The notes beneath the pieces were generated by a model. That model searched no databases, was not told where the DNA came from, and was given only the letters and a program-made list of their open reading frames with translations. A stretch of DNA of 64,000 nucleotides from Opitutaceae bacterium (GTDB taxonomy: Bacteria; Verrucomicrobiota; Verrucomicrobiia; Opitutales; Opitutaceae), in contig JAUYAK010000107.1 of assembly GCA_030693515.1 (NCBI GenBank), forward strand, positions 1 to 64,000, read 5' to 3'. Positions 1 to 9,396 of this stretch are shown here, in pieces. The position numbers were made by a program, and so were the translations under genes. Every line of letters starts with the position of its first letter. Position 1 is the stretch's first letter.

Positions 1-78
1 CACGGCACGCTCGCGCTCCTCCGGTTTCAAATGCGGCCGACGCGGCCGCACGTTCACCACTGTCTTGTCGTCGTTCAT
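1..78 (-). CDS. N-terminal fragment of an unknown protein
   Basis: Reading leftwards from an ATG at 78-76, 26 codons stay open to the window edge. The residues seen are hydrophilic and basic (begins MNDDKTVVNVRPRRPH, then a Lys/Glu/Arg-rich stretch). No domain can be named from so little sequence. It lies 118 bp downstream of the frameshifted membrane gene on the same strand, with a short GTCGGCC/GGCCGAC dyad (96-112) between them. It is the only plausible gene entering from the left edge. Confidence 0.5.
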   Translation of the reverse strand, partial: MNDDKTVVNVRPRRPHLKPEERERAV

Positions 79-196
79 CCCCGCCACTCTATACCGTCGG
101 CCTTCGGCCGACTATGCTGTGGCCGAGTTACCGCTTACGGTTGAGCCGGGTGAAAATGCGCTACTCGATCGCCTGCGAAGAGCTGCGGCTGGGAGC

Positions 197-723
197 CTAA
201 GCGGAAGGCGCGAGGGCCTCGAGTCGCCGGGCCTGGCACAAGGCGATTGCAAGCGGCACGGCGCCCAGCACGCCGCACGAACAGTCGATGAGCTGCCAGT
301 AAAATGGAATCCCGCGCACCGGCCCCGCGATGAGCGCCAGCGGAATCACCAGGGCGCACGCCACGAGGCCCATGTGCAACACGGGCAGGTGGCGGCCCGG
401 CTGGCGCCACGGCGCGATGAAAAACAGCGCGATCACGAGGTGGCCGAAGGCCAGCCAGTCTGTGCCGTAGCCGATGAACGGATAGCGGGCGTAGGTGACC
501 GCAAGGCCCTCCCGCACGAGGAGCAGCCAGTGCGCGAGACCGGTGTGGGCCGCCGGCACGCGTCGGCTGGCAGACTTAGGAGCGCGCACACGGCGTTGAG
601 TTCCGCCAGCAGCGGAAACGCCGTCACGCCGCTCAGCACGAGGCCGGCGATGAAGAGGCCGAGGCTGAGCCGGATGCCCCGGCGCAGGCGGAGAATCTCG
701 GACTCGCGCGCGGGCTCCGTCAC
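197..723 (-). pseudogene. Small multi-pass membrane protein, frameshifted near 556-575
   Basis: Two minus-strand reading frames together make one coherent membrane protein of about 175 residues. The first part (723 to about 565) holds a hydrophobic segment (LGLFIAGLVLSGVTAFPLL) and ends at NAVCALL; the second part (about 560 to 197) continues AAHTGLAHWLLLVREGL with three further hydrophobic segments and ends LEALAPSA. A single-base difference around 556-575 would join them. The GTG start at 723-721 overlaps the TGA of the upstream nuclease gene (GTGA), which supports the start and translational coupling. Family not recognised. Either a genuine inactivating indel or a sequencing/assembly error. 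Confidence 0.6.
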
Positions 724-2078
724 ACGGTGTAGGTCTTCAGCGGCACCGGATCGAGGACGCGGGTGTCGGGCATCTGGGCCCCGAGCTGCGCCGCGAACCA
801 CGCGCGCGCCGCCGGATCGCCGTGGGTGAGCACCACGCACTTCGCGCCGGTCTGGACGGCGAACTCCGCGAGTTCCTCCCGGTCGGCGTGGCCGCTGAGC
901 TCGAAGCGCTCGACGCGCGCCTTCACCTTGGCCTTCACCTCGATGGCCTTGAACTCAAACGTGTCGCCCGGCTGCGTCGCGAGCAGTGCGCCGCCGGGAG
1001 TATCGGGATCGCAGTAGCCGACGAAGCCGATCGCGTTGCGCGCGTGGCCCAGCAGGCCCGAGGCGAGCATGTAGCTCGGGGTGCGCTCGACGAGCATGCC
1101 TGAACTCACGAGGTAGAGTCCGTTTTGGCGGAGGTCCTCGCCGGGTTTCAGTTTCTTCGGCGTGGGCCGGATTTTGAGCTCCTTGATGATACTCTTCGTG
1201 AACTGCGCGTGGCCCGTCTTGCGGGCGATGGCGTCCACGTAATCGGAGATGTCGATGCCGAGACCTGCCGCAAAGATCGGGCACGCCTTGAGCCGGTGGA
1301 ATCTGCGCGCGTCGTGCAGCACGGCCATCATCTCCTGCATGCGGCCGAGGGCAAAAACCGGGAGGAGAAACGAACCCCCGCCCGTGATGGTGTCGTTGAT
1401 CGTGGTGATGAGGCGCGCGATCTCGTGCACGCGCTCCTTGCCGGCGGGGCGCTCGCTGGTGCCGCGGGTGGTTTCGAGGACGACGGTGTCGAAGTGCCCG
1501 GCGGGGAACTTGGCGCCGGCGAGCGTGCGGAGGTTCTCGAAGAGCACGTCGCCCGTGAAGAAGTGCGCCTTGCCCTTGTGTCGGATCTCGACGCCTGCGG
1601 CGCCATAGACGTGGCCCGCCGGGTGGAGGGTGATGTCGATCTGGTCGCGCACGCCGCGGAATTGCTTGGCGTGGCCGAAAGGCAGGCCGGTCATGCGCGC
1701 GCCGCAGCGATCGATTTCCTCGTGCGTGAAAAGGGGATAGTCGGGGATGTGCTCCTCGACCTTCTGCCGCACCATCACGTTGGCGGAATTGTGGAGCATA
1801 CGCTCGATGAGCATGCGGCTCGAAGTCGTCATGATCACCGGTGTCTCCGGGTGATCGCGCATCGCCACCGGCAGGCTGCCGATGTGGTCCAAGTGGCAGT
1901 GCGTGATGATGATGAGGTCCAGGCGTGCGCCGCGCAGGAGCCCCAGATCCGGCGTGGCGGCCCGGCCGACCTTCTTCGGATTGAGCCCGCAGTCGACGAG
2001 GATGTTGAGATCGCCGAGCTGGACGAACAGCGAATTGGCGCCGATGCCGCCATCGCGGTTCAGGTCTGTGAGCTTCAT
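720..2078 (-). CDS. Beta-CASP metallo-beta-lactamase RNase-like protein
   Basis: A 452-residue protein starting [11 protein letters not shown]; upstream codons in the same frame look non-coding, so the internal ATG at 2078 was chosen. The metallo-beta-lactamase motif THCHLDHIG (HxHxDH, about residue 60) binds two zinc ions; a GHVYGAAG His motif, GDV Asp and a late SGHADREEL His complete the site. A beta-CASP insertion lies in the middle ([12 protein letters not shown]). This family (CPSF-100/Ysh1-like, bacterial exonuclease annotations) processes RNA. I infer a cytoplasmic ribonuclease; the substrate cannot be told. It overlaps the frameshifted membrane gene by 4 bp. Confidence 0.85.
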   Translation of the reverse strand: MKLTDLNRDGGIGANSLFVQLGDLNILVDCGLNPKKVGRAATPDLGLLRGARLDLIIITHCHLDHIGSLPVAMRDHPETPVIMTTSSRMLIERMLHNSANVMVRQKVEEHIPDYPLFTHEEIDRCGARMTGLPFGHAKQFRGVRDQIDITLHPAGHVYGAAGVEIRHKGKAHFFTGDVLFENLRTLAGAKFPAGHFDTVVLETTRGTSERPAGKERVHEIARLITTINDTITGGGSFLLPVFALGRMQEMMAVLHDARRFHRLKACPIFAAGLGIDISDYVDAIARKTGHAQFTKSIIKELKIRPTPKKLKPGEDLRQNGLYLVSSGMLVERTPSYMLASGLLGHARNAIGFVGYCDPDTPGGALLATQPGDTFEFKAIEVKAKVKARVERFELSGHADREELAEFAVQTGAKCVVLTHGDPAARAWFAAQLGAQMPDTRVLDPVPLKTYTV

Positions 2079-2127
2079 TTGGGCCGACACAGTGCAAATT
2101 TGCCCGGTGGTAACGAGAACGAAAACG

Positions 2128-2511
2128 CTACTCCCGCGGCACGCGCAGCTCAAACGGCGGCAAGATCACGTGGATCTTGTTTCCATGCTCATCGACGCCG
2201 TGGAAGCTGCCGTGCGACTCCGCGTCGCCGCCCGTGACATGGTAGCTGTTATAGGAAAACGCTTCGCCGGGCGCGAGATGCGGCGTCTCGCCCACGATTT
2301 TGTCGCCCTCGACGACCAAGCGCGTGCCATCGGCGTGAACCACGACCCATTTGCGGCCGAGGAGCGTGACCGCGCGGTCCGAGCCGTTGCGGATCGTAAT
2401 GAAATAGACGAAGGCGTGGGGCTTGTCCTCAGGCAGGCTCGCGCCGCCGTGGTGGTAGGCGAGCTTGTCGAGGCGCGCCGTGAGGCCGGGGAGGGCGAGG
2501 GAGGAGGACAC
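2128..2511 (-). CDS. apaG: ApaG-domain protein
   Basis: 127 residues, the usual ApaG length. The family signature is present as [19 protein letters not shown] followed by [20 protein letters not shown]. ApaG folds as a fibronectin-III-like beta sandwich and is linked genetically to Ap4A metabolism and cation resistance; the biochemical role is not settled. No ATG is available near the domain, so the GTG at 2511 ([10 protein letters not shown]) is taken as start. It is divergent from purH and ends 50 bp before the start of the beta-CASP gene. Confidence 0.85.
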   Translation of the reverse strand: MSSSLALPGLTARLDKLAYHHGGASLPEDKPHAFVYFITIRNGSDRAVTLLGRKWVVVHADGTRLVVEGDKIVGETPHLAPGEAFSYNSYHVTGGDAESHGSFHGVDEHGNKIHVILPPFELRVPRE

Positions 2512-2616
2512 GCCGCAGAAGAGACGGGCGAATCTGCGCGCCGCAAGCGGCGAGTGTGCGGCCGGGCAGGTTTCGCGCTTGCTGCGCCGCGGGGCGCGAA
2601 ACAAAAAGCGCCCTCC

Positions 2617-4164
2617 ATGCCCAAGCTCGCCCTCCTGTCCGTCTCCGACAAACGCGGCCTCGCCGAGTTCGCCGCCGCGCTCGTGCGCGAGCACGGCTAC
2701 ACGCTGCTCTCGACGGGCGGCACCGCGAAGCTGCTCGCCGAGAAAGGCCTGCCCGTGACCGAGGTGGGCCAGCACACGGGCTTTCCCGAGATCATGGAGG
2801 GCCGCGTGAAGACCCTGCACCCGAAGATCCACGGCGGCCTGCTCTGCCGGCGCGACAAGCCCGATCATCTCGCGCAGGCGCGGCAGAACGACATCGCGCT
2901 CATCGACCTCGTGGTGGTAAACCTCTACCCGTTTGAGCAGACCGTGGCCAAGCCCGGCGTGCATTTCGAGGAGGCGATCGAGAACATCGACATCGGCGGC
3001 CCGTCGATGCTGCGCAGCGCGGCCAAGAACCACGAGAGCGTGACCGTGCTTTGCGACCCCGACGACTACTCGCGCACCCTCGCGGCCTTCGCCGACGAGA
3101 CGAAGCTGCCCGAACTGCGCCGCCAGCTCGCGCTCAAGGTCTTCCAGCGCACCGCGACCTACGACGCCGCGATCGCGCGCTACCTTGAGGCGCAGGCGAC
3201 GGAGCCGGACCTGGAGGCGCTCAGTGGCTTCCCCGCGACGCTCTCGCTCTCGTGGAAAAAAGCCCAGGCGCTCCGCTACGGTGAGAATCCCCACCAGAAG
3301 GCGGCGCTCTACGGCACGTTTCACGAGCACTTCGCGCAGCTCCAGGGGAAGGAACTTTCCTACAACAACATCTTGGACATCACCGCCGCGACCTACCTCA
3401 TCGGCGAATTCGAGCGCCCCACCGTCGCGATCCTCAAGCACACGAACCCCTGCGGCGTCGGCAGCGCCGACACCCTGATCGCCGCCTGGGAAAAAGCCTA
3501 CGCGACGGACCGGCAGGCGCCGTTCGGCGGTATCATCGTCGTCAATCAGACACTCGGCGAGGATCTCGCCAAGGCCATCGCCGAGATTTTCACCGAGGTG
3601 ATCATCGCGCCTCGTTTCAGCGACGAGGCGCTGGCGATTTTGGCCAAGAAGAAAAACCTGCGCCTCATGATCGCCAAGGGCGGCATCGGCGCGGATGCGT
3701 TGCAGGAGATCCGCTCCGTCGTGGGCGGCGTGCTCGTGCAGGACCGCGATCGCACGCTGGGCAATGTGCGCGAGTTCAAGGTCGTGACCAAACGCGAGCC
3801 GACGCTGGCAGAGTGGTCCGCGATGATGTTTGGCTGGAAAATCGGCAAGCACGTGAAGTCCAACTCCATCGTCTATTGCCGCGGCGAGCAGACCCTCGGC
3901 GTCGGCGCAGGGCAGATGGCCCGGGTGGACAGCTCGCGCATCGCGGTGTGGAAGGCCGGCGAAGCCCAGCTCGACCTGCGCGGCTCTGTCGTATGCAGCG
4001 AGGCGCTGTTCCCTTTTCCGGACGGCCTGCTCGCGGCCGCCGACGCCGGCGCGACCGCCGCGATCCAGCCGGGCGGCGCGATGCGCGACGCCGAGGTCAT
4101 CGCCGCTGCGGACGCCCGCGGCATGGCGATGGTCTTCACGGGCTCAAGGCACTTTAAACACTGA
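2617..4164 (+). CDS. purH: Bifunctional AICAR transformylase / IMP cyclohydrolase
   Basis: 515 residues, full length for PurH. It catalyses the last two steps of IMP synthesis. The N-terminal MGS-like cyclohydrolase domain (about 1-195) has [19 protein letters not shown] and [13 protein letters not shown]; the C-terminal AICAR transformylase domain shows [34 protein letters not shown] and the terminal [18 protein letters not shown] at 2617 directly precedes [13 protein letters not shown]; there is no purine-rich ribosome-binding site before it. A stand-alone gene here, not in a purine operon. Confidence 0.97.
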   Translation: MPKLALLSVSDKRGLAEFAAALVREHGYTLLSTGGTAKLLAEKGLPVTEVGQHTGFPEIMEGRVKTLHPKIHGGLLCRRDKPDHLAQARQNDIALIDLVVVNLYPFEQTVAKPGVHFEEAIENIDIGGPSMLRSAAKNHESVTVLCDPDDYSRTLAAFADETKLPELRRQLALKVFQRTATYDAAIARYLEAQATEPDLEALSGFPATLSLSWKKAQALRYGENPHQKAALYGTFHEHFAQLQGKELSYNNILDITAATYLIGEFERPTVAILKHTNPCGVGSADTLIAAWEKAYATDRQAPFGGIIVVNQTLGEDLAKAIAEIFTEVIIAPRFSDEALAILAKKKNLRLMIAKGGIGADALQEIRSVVGGVLVQDRDRTLGNVREFKVVTKREPTLAEWSAMMFGWKIGKHVKSNSIVYCRGEQTLGVGAGQMARVDSSRIAVWKAGEAQLDLRGSVVCSEALFPFPDGLLAAADAGATAAIQPGGAMRDAEVIAAADARGMAMVFTGSRHFKH

Positions 4165-4187
4165 GTTCGGTCCATTCCTTAACCGCC

Positions 4188-5009
4188 ATGAAACTCCCGC
4201 TCCTCCTCCTTGCCCTTCCGCTCGCTTTGGCGGGCTGCTATACGAATCCTGTCACAGGCCGGACCTCTCTCGCGCTCCTGCCGCAGAGCGAGGAAATCAA
4301 GCTCGGCGCGGCGTCGTTTCAGGAAATCCGCCAGAAGGAAAAAGTCTCGACCAACAGCGGCGACAACGCCCGCGTGACGCGTATCGGCCAGCGGATCGCC
4401 AAGGCGGTGGGCAACGATCTCCCGGATGCGAAGTGGGAGTTTGTCGTCTTCGAATCCGATCAGCTCAACGCCTTTGCGCTGCCCGGCGGCAAGGTCGGCA
4501 TCTACACCGGCCTGCTCAAGCTCGCCGAGAACGATTCCGAACTCGCCATCGTGATGGGTCACGAGATCGGCCACGTGACGGCGCGGCACGGCAACGAGCG
4601 CATGTCCGAGGCGATGGTGATCCAGGGTGTGACCGCGCTCGCGAGCGTGGCGGCCGATGCCAGCACGACGGATCCGCAGACGAGGCAGCTCTACGATCTC
4701 GCCTTCGGCGGTGCGACGGCACTCGTGACCGTGGGCCGCGTGCTCCCGCACTCGCGGGCCAACGAGTCCGAGGCCGACAGGATGGGTGCGATCTACGCGG
4801 CGCGCGCCGGCTACGATCCCCGCGCGGCGATTACGTTTTGGCAGAAGATGGCGGCGCAGAAGCAGGCGGCCGATAACAAGGGCGGCGGGACGCTGAGCCT
4901 GCTGCTTTCGACGCATCCCGCCGACGACAAGCGCATCGCGGACTTGAAGGCGCTGATGCCCTCGGTGGTGCCCATCTATGAGCAGAACCGCGGCAAATTT
5001 CAGGACTGA
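4188..5009 (+). CDS. M48-family zinc metalloprotease lipoprotein
   Basis: 273 residues beginning with a lipoprotein signal: hydrophobic stretch then lipobox LALAGC (Cys16). The M48 catalytic motif MGHEIGHVTARHG carries both His ligands and the Glu; the third ligand region is ANESEADRMGAIYAARAGYD. This is the Oma1/LoiP-type M48 layout without membrane segments, so a lipid-anchored periplasmic protease for envelope protein quality control is inferred. It follows purH by 23 bp and precedes the M20 peptidase. Confidence 0.9.
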   Translation: MKLPLLLLALPLALAGCYTNPVTGRTSLALLPQSEEIKLGAASFQEIRQKEKVSTNSGDNARVTRIGQRIAKAVGNDLPDAKWEFVVFESDQLNAFALPGGKVGIYTGLLKLAENDSELAIVMGHEIGHVTARHGNERMSEAMVIQGVTALASVAADASTTDPQTRQLYDLAFGGATALVTVGRVLPHSRANESEADRMGAIYAARAGYDPRAAITFWQKMAAQKQAADNKGGGTLSLLLSTHPADDKRIADLKALMPSVVPIYEQNRGKFQD

Positions 5010-5069
5010 ACGCGGTGGCGACGGCGTTTTCGCTTGGCGCGGTCGCCGGGTGTGGGCCACGGTCGTAGC

Positions 5070-6443
5070 ATGTTCGATCCCGTTGAAAAACTGAAGGAAT
5101 TCATCCGCCACCCGAGCGTCTCGACCGATCCGGCGTTTCGCGAAGGCATGAAAGGCGCGCAGGGCTTTCTCGCCGGCCTCCTGCGCTCGCTCGGTTTCAC
5201 CGTCGAGGAGGTCGCCACCGACTTACATCCCATCATTTGGGCGCAGCGCGGCGGCGATCCGAAGTGGCCGCATGTCGTGATCTACGGGCACTACGATGTG
5301 CAGCCCGCCGATCCGTTGAACCTGTGGAAGACGCCGGCCTTCGAGCCCACCATCGTCGGCAACCGCATCTACGGCCGCGGCGCGGCCGACAACAAAGGCC
5401 CGCTGATGACCAACATCGCGGCCGTCGCGCAGGCCCTCGAGGCCAACCCGGGCCTGCCGCTCCGCATTACGTTTCTCGTCGAGGGCGAAGAGGAGATGGG
5501 CAGCCCGAGCTTCCCCAAATTCCTCGAACGCTATGCGGCCAAGCTCCGCGAGGCGGACTTCGTCTATCTCTCCGACACCGCGCTCGTGGACGAGCATCAG
5601 GTCGTGATCACCTGCGGCCTGCGCGGCCTCGCGCTGTTTGATGTGCAGGTGACCGGCCCGAAGAGCGACCTGCACTCCGGCCTGCACGGCGGCGTGCTGC
5701 GCAACCCCATCCAGGCGCTCGCCGAGATCCTAGCCACCCTGCACACGCCCGACGGCCGCGTGAATGTGCCCGGCTTCTACGACGACGTGCGCGACGTGCA
5801 TCCGTGGGAGCGCGAGGAACTCAAAAAACTCGGCGGCGACGAGAAGGCCTACGCGAAGTTTCTCGGCATCGACACCTTCTACACCACGCCCGGCTTCACG
5901 CCCTTTGAATCGCTGCGCTTCCAGCCGACGCTCGAGTTCAACGGCATCGGCGGCGGCTACCAGGGCGAGGGGAGCAAGACCGTGATCCCGAGCAAGGCCT
6001 TCGCCAAAATCAGCTGCCGGCTCGTGGCCAGCCAGAATCCCGAGCGCATCAAGAAGCTCGTGATGGACACCATCCGCGCCCGCATGCCCTCCGGCGTGCA
6101 ACTGCACTTCACCGATCAGCACAACGGCGAGCCCTACCTCGTCGTCCCGCCGGACCGCTCCAACACGCCACCCGATCAATCGCCGGTGCTCGCGCGGGCG
6201 TTTCGCGCGACGGAGACCGCGGTCAACGAAGTCTGGGGCCGGCCGCCGCTGTTTCTCCGCGAGGGCGGCAGCATCCCGATCATCGCCTCGATCAAGGCCA
6301 AGACCGGGCTCGATTCCGTGATGTTTGGCCTGTTCCTGCCCGAGGACAATCTCCACGCGCCCAACGAGAGCTTCAACCTCGACGTGATGAAGCGCGGCAT
6401 CGAGACCACGCGGCGGATTCTCACCGCCGTGGCGCGCGGCTAA
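5070..6443 (+). CDS. M20-family dipeptidase
   Basis: 457 residues. M20 metal-site motifs in order: YGHYDVQPAD (His and the following Asp), GRGAADNKGPL (bridging Asp), EGEEEMGSP (catalytic Glu and Glu ligand) and the late GGSIPII; the lid/dimerisation domain lies about 190-330. The carnosinase-type M20 subgroup (dipeptidase, cytosolic nonspecific dipeptidase) matches this length and the YGHYDVQP wording. Likely cytoplasmic cleavage of dipeptides. The ATG at 5070 (MFDPVEKLKEF) is preferred to an upstream in-frame ATG because the extra 12 residues look non-coding. Confidence 0.9.
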   Translation: MFDPVEKLKEFIRHPSVSTDPAFREGMKGAQGFLAGLLRSLGFTVEEVATDLHPIIWAQRGGDPKWPHVVIYGHYDVQPADPLNLWKTPAFEPTIVGNRIYGRGAADNKGPLMTNIAAVAQALEANPGLPLRITFLVEGEEEMGSPSFPKFLERYAAKLREADFVYLSDTALVDEHQVVITCGLRGLALFDVQVTGPKSDLHSGLHGGVLRNPIQALAEILATLHTPDGRVNVPGFYDDVRDVHPWEREELKKLGGDEKAYAKFLGIDTFYTTPGFTPFESLRFQPTLEFNGIGGGYQGEGSKTVIPSKAFAKISCRLVASQNPERIKKLVMDTIRARMPSGVQLHFTDQHNGEPYLVVPPDRSNTPPDQSPVLARAFRATETAVNEVWGRPPLFLREGGSIPIIASIKAKTGLDSVMFGLFLPEDNLHAPNESFNLDVMKRGIETTRRILTAVARG

Positions 6444-6476
6444 CTTTTTGGCCGCCCGATCCGTCTGGCGGGGTTC

Positions 6477-8102
6477 ATGCGCTTTGTGCCTCAGATTCCC
6501 CCGCCGCCGCGCTGGGCCTTCACCCTGGTGGCGCTGGCGGTGTTTGCGTTCCTCCTGAGCGTGTATGTGCGCGTGTGGACGCCGGAGCACGGGGTGACCA
6601 AGTTCCTGCGCGTCGGCCGCGAGTTCAACGAGCGCGGGATCGAGGTGTTCCGCGCGACGCCCAAATACATCGATCCCTTTCCGGCGCACCGGTGGGGTTT
6701 CGATGGCCAGCTCTACGCGCAGATGGCGCTTGATCCCCTCCTGCGCGATCCGCAGCTGCACGTGGCGCTCGACGATCCGCCGTATCGCGGCCAGCGCATT
6801 TTGCCCTCGTGGCTCGCCTGGCTGATCGGGCTCGGCCAGCCGTTCTGGGTCATCAACGCCTACGCCGTGATCAACCTGATCTTCTGGGTGGGCTTTGCGT
6901 GGCTCACCTGGCGGCTGTTTTCCCCGCTCGGCTGGGCCGGACTCGCGGGCTACGCGGTGCTGCTGCCGACCTGCGGCGTGATCGAGTCGATGCACGCCGC
7001 GCTGACCGATTTGCCCAGCTTCACCCTCATCCTCGCCGCGCTCATGACGGGCGGGACCGCAGGCGCGGGCTGGCTGGCGCTCGCGGCGCTCACGCGCACG
7101 ACCTCGCTCATCGGGTTCATCGGGATCGCGGAATTTACCCCGCCGTGGCGCGAGGCGATCCGGAAAAACCTGATCCGCGGGCTCATCGCGGCCGTGCCCG
7201 TCGCGCTCTGGATCGCCTACGTGCTCTGGGTGTTTCGCGGGCGGCAGGTGGGGTTCGACGGGGGCAATCTCGCGCTGCCGTTCCGCGGCATGATGGAAAA
7301 GCTCGGCGAGCTGAGCGTGACTCTCACGCACGGCCCCATCCGCTGGCACCGCTGGTGGCACGAGTTCTACAAGAGCTACGAATTGCACGCGCTGCTGACG
7401 ATCATCGCGGTGGTGACCCAGAGTGTGTATGTCGTGCTTCATCGCGAGTGGCGCAATCCGATCTGGCGGTGGGCGGCGGTCGCGACGCTTTACTTTTCGT
7501 GCATCAGTTTTCTCTCGTGGGAGAGCCACTTCACCATCACGCGGCACGCCTTGCCGATTACACTCGGGTTCAACCTGCTGCTCGCGCTGCGGCCCACCCG
7601 GGCCTGGCTCATCTGGTTTCTCCTCGGCAATTGTTTCGTGCCCTTCGGCGTGCGTTATTTCGATCGCGTGGCCGAGTATCACGCGCCGCCACCGCCGGCC
7701 GAGTTTACCGCCGCCCCGGGCCAGCCCGTCACGCTCGCCTATGGCGAGGGCTGGGCGCCGCAGCAGTGGGACGGCGACAGCACGTGGCGCTGGGCGCGCG
7801 GTGACGCGGCGACGCTCGTGCTCCGGAATCCCACCGCGCTGCCGCGCGCGCTGGAACTGCGATTCCTGGCCGACACCGTCAGGCCCCGCACCCTCACGGT
7901 TGCGTCCGGCGAGCGGATGCTGCTCGAAGTCGAGCTCACAACTGCGCGCCAGGTGCTGCATCTGCCGGTGATCGAGGTGGCGCCGGGCGAGACGCGCCTG
8001 GTTTTCCGCACGACGCAGCCGCCGGACGACTCGGTGGACACGACCTCCGGGCGCGTGACCTTCAAGCTTGAGCGCTTGCGGCTCGTGCCGCCCGCCCGCT
8101 GA
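6477..8102 (+). CDS. Multi-pass membrane protein, glycosyltransferase C-like
   Basis: 541 residues. One N-terminal membrane segment, then a periplasm-like loop with HRWGFDGQLYAQMALDP, a motif seen in a group of predicted membrane glycosyltransferases (YDGQxY), followed by about eight hydrophobic segments to around residue 400 and a soluble C-terminal domain of about 140 residues rich in beta strand. The overall shape suits a lipid-linked-sugar-dependent transferase; substrate unknown. It follows the M20 gene by 33 bp and may share its transcript. Confidence 0.65.
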   Translation: MRFVPQIPPPPRWAFTLVALAVFAFLLSVYVRVWTPEHGVTKFLRVGREFNERGIEVFRATPKYIDPFPAHRWGFDGQLYAQMALDPLLRDPQLHVALDDPPYRGQRILPSWLAWLIGLGQPFWVINAYAVINLIFWVGFAWLTWRLFSPLGWAGLAGYAVLLPTCGVIESMHAALTDLPSFTLILAALMTGGTAGAGWLALAALTRTTSLIGFIGIAEFTPPWREAIRKNLIRGLIAAVPVALWIAYVLWVFRGRQVGFDGGNLALPFRGMMEKLGELSVTLTHGPIRWHRWWHEFYKSYELHALLTIIAVVTQSVYVVLHREWRNPIWRWAAVATLYFSCISFLSWESHFTITRHALPITLGFNLLLALRPTRAWLIWFLLGNCFVPFGVRYFDRVAEYHAPPPPAEFTAAPGQPVTLAYGEGWAPQQWDGDSTWRWARGDAATLVLRNPTALPRALELRFLADTVRPRTLTVASGERMLLEVELTTARQVLHLPVIEVAPGETRLVFRTTQPPDDSVDTTSGRVTFKLERLRLVPPAR

Positions 8103-8174
8103 GGCGCGAAACGTGCGTTTGCGGCCTTGTGCTTTGCGCAAACGTCCGTTCCCTCGGACCCTCCTTTCCGTCCC

Positions 8175-9318
8175 ATGATCTCGCCCGAAACATTCAACCA
8201 CATCGAAGACATCAAGAAGCGCGCGGGGCATCTATGGAGGTTTCTTTGACTGCGATCAAAAACAGCGCGAGATCGAGGCCATGGAGGCCGAGATGGGCTC
8301 GCCGACATTTTGGGACAACTCTGAGCGCGCGCAGAAGCATATCGCCAAGCTCAACGGGTTGAAAAAAGCCGTGTTGCCGGTCGTCGCCTTCCAAAAGAAA
8401 CTCGACGACGTCGCGGTGATGCAGGAACTCATCGATGCCGCCGAGGGCGCCGAGCAGGAAAGCTACGCCAGCGAGCTCACGACCCAGGTGCTCGGCATGG
8501 TCGAGGAACTCGATGCCCTCGAGATCGCGTCGTTCCTCACCGGGCAGTTTGATCGCAACAACGCGATCTTCTCCATCCAGGCCGGCGCCGGCGGCACCGA
8601 GTCGAATGATTGGGCCGACATCCTCTTCCGCATGTATACGCGCTGGGCGGAGCGGCGGAATTTCACCGTCGAGCTGATGGACGTGCAGCCCGGCGACACC
8701 GCGGGCATTTCCAAGGCCACGATCCTGATCAAGGGTGAGAACGCCTATGGCTACGCCAAGGCGGAGCGCGGCGTGCACCGGCTCGTGCGCATCAGCCCCT
8801 TCGACTCCAACAAGCGCCGGCACACCTCGTTTTGCGCCGTCGATGTCGTCGCGGAAATCACCGACGAAATCGAAATCGAGATTCCCGAGGGCGAGATCCG
8901 TGTGGATGTTTATCGCTCTTCCGGCAAGGGCGGCCAGGGCGTCAACACCACCGATTCCGCCGTGCGGCTCACGCACGTCCCCTCGGGCATTGTGGTCGTC
9001 TGCCAAAACGAGCGTTCGCAGATCAAAAACAAGGCCACGGCGATGAACGTCCTCAAGGCGCGCCTCTACGAAAAGAAGCAGGACGAGCAGCGCGCCGAGA
9101 TGGACAAATTCTACGGCGAGAAGGGCGAGATCGGCTTTGGCGCGCAGATCCGCAGCTACGTCCTGCAGCCCTACCAGATGGTGAAGGACCTGCGCACGGG
9201 CATCAGCACGAGCGACACGCAGGGCGTGCTCGACGGCGACCTTGATCGCTTCGTCAACGCCTGGCTCCGCGCCGGATGCCCGCGGCATCGCAACAAGGAT
9301 ATCCAGATGGAGGAATAG
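8175..9318 (+). CDS. prfB: Peptide chain release factor 2, made by programmed +1 frameshift
   Basis: The gene reads 24 codons from ATG 8175 to an in-frame TGA at 8247-8249; skipping T8247 puts translation in the +1 frame from GAC 8248 to the TAG at 9318, giving about 380 residues. RF2 features: SPFDSN (the SPF codon-recognition tripeptide for UAA/UGA) and [10 protein letters not shown] with GGQ at about residue 252 for peptide hydrolysis. The frameshift is autoregulatory in the family: scarce RF2 slows termination at the TGA and favours slippage. Treating it as two ORFs would miss the start. Confidence 0.96.
8236..8250 (+). promoter_or_regulatory. prfB programmed frameshift site
   Basis: GGAGG (8236-8240), a 3-nt spacer TTT, then CTT TGA C (8244-8250). 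This is the standard RF2 slippery site: an internal Shine-Dalgarno-like element three bases from CTT, a TGA stop in the P-proximal frame, and C as the poor-termination context base. It is almost the only strong GGAGG placed to interact with the 16S rRNA that I noticed near a coding start or recoding site in the window. Confidence 0.95.
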
Positions 9319-9396
9319 TCCGCGAGCCGAGGCCAGCGCGCACCATCCTGCTGCCCCGGCTGGCTATTCGCGGTTTTTTGGCTTCCTGCTCCGCCC

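Noticed and set aside
96-112. GTCGGCC/GGCCGAC hairpin near the left edge
   Set aside because: Seven-base stem without a T-run on either strand; not enough for a terminator call.
8116-8144. CGTTTGCG/CGCAAACG dyad before prfB
   Set aside because: Short arms, 13-bp loop, no T-run; no known prfB regulator binds here.
5730-8231. 833-codon minus-strand open frame opposite the M20 and membrane-protein genes
   Set aside because: Arg/His/Asp-rich, domain-free shadow of two well-supported plus-strand genes; typical of GC-rich DNA. The same applies to 24407-26917 and 27288-29003 minus.
9312-9340. GGAATA at the end of prfB as a tenth regulon promoter
   Set aside because: 17 bp later the sequence is AGCGCG, not TCNNAC/T, and the next start is far away.
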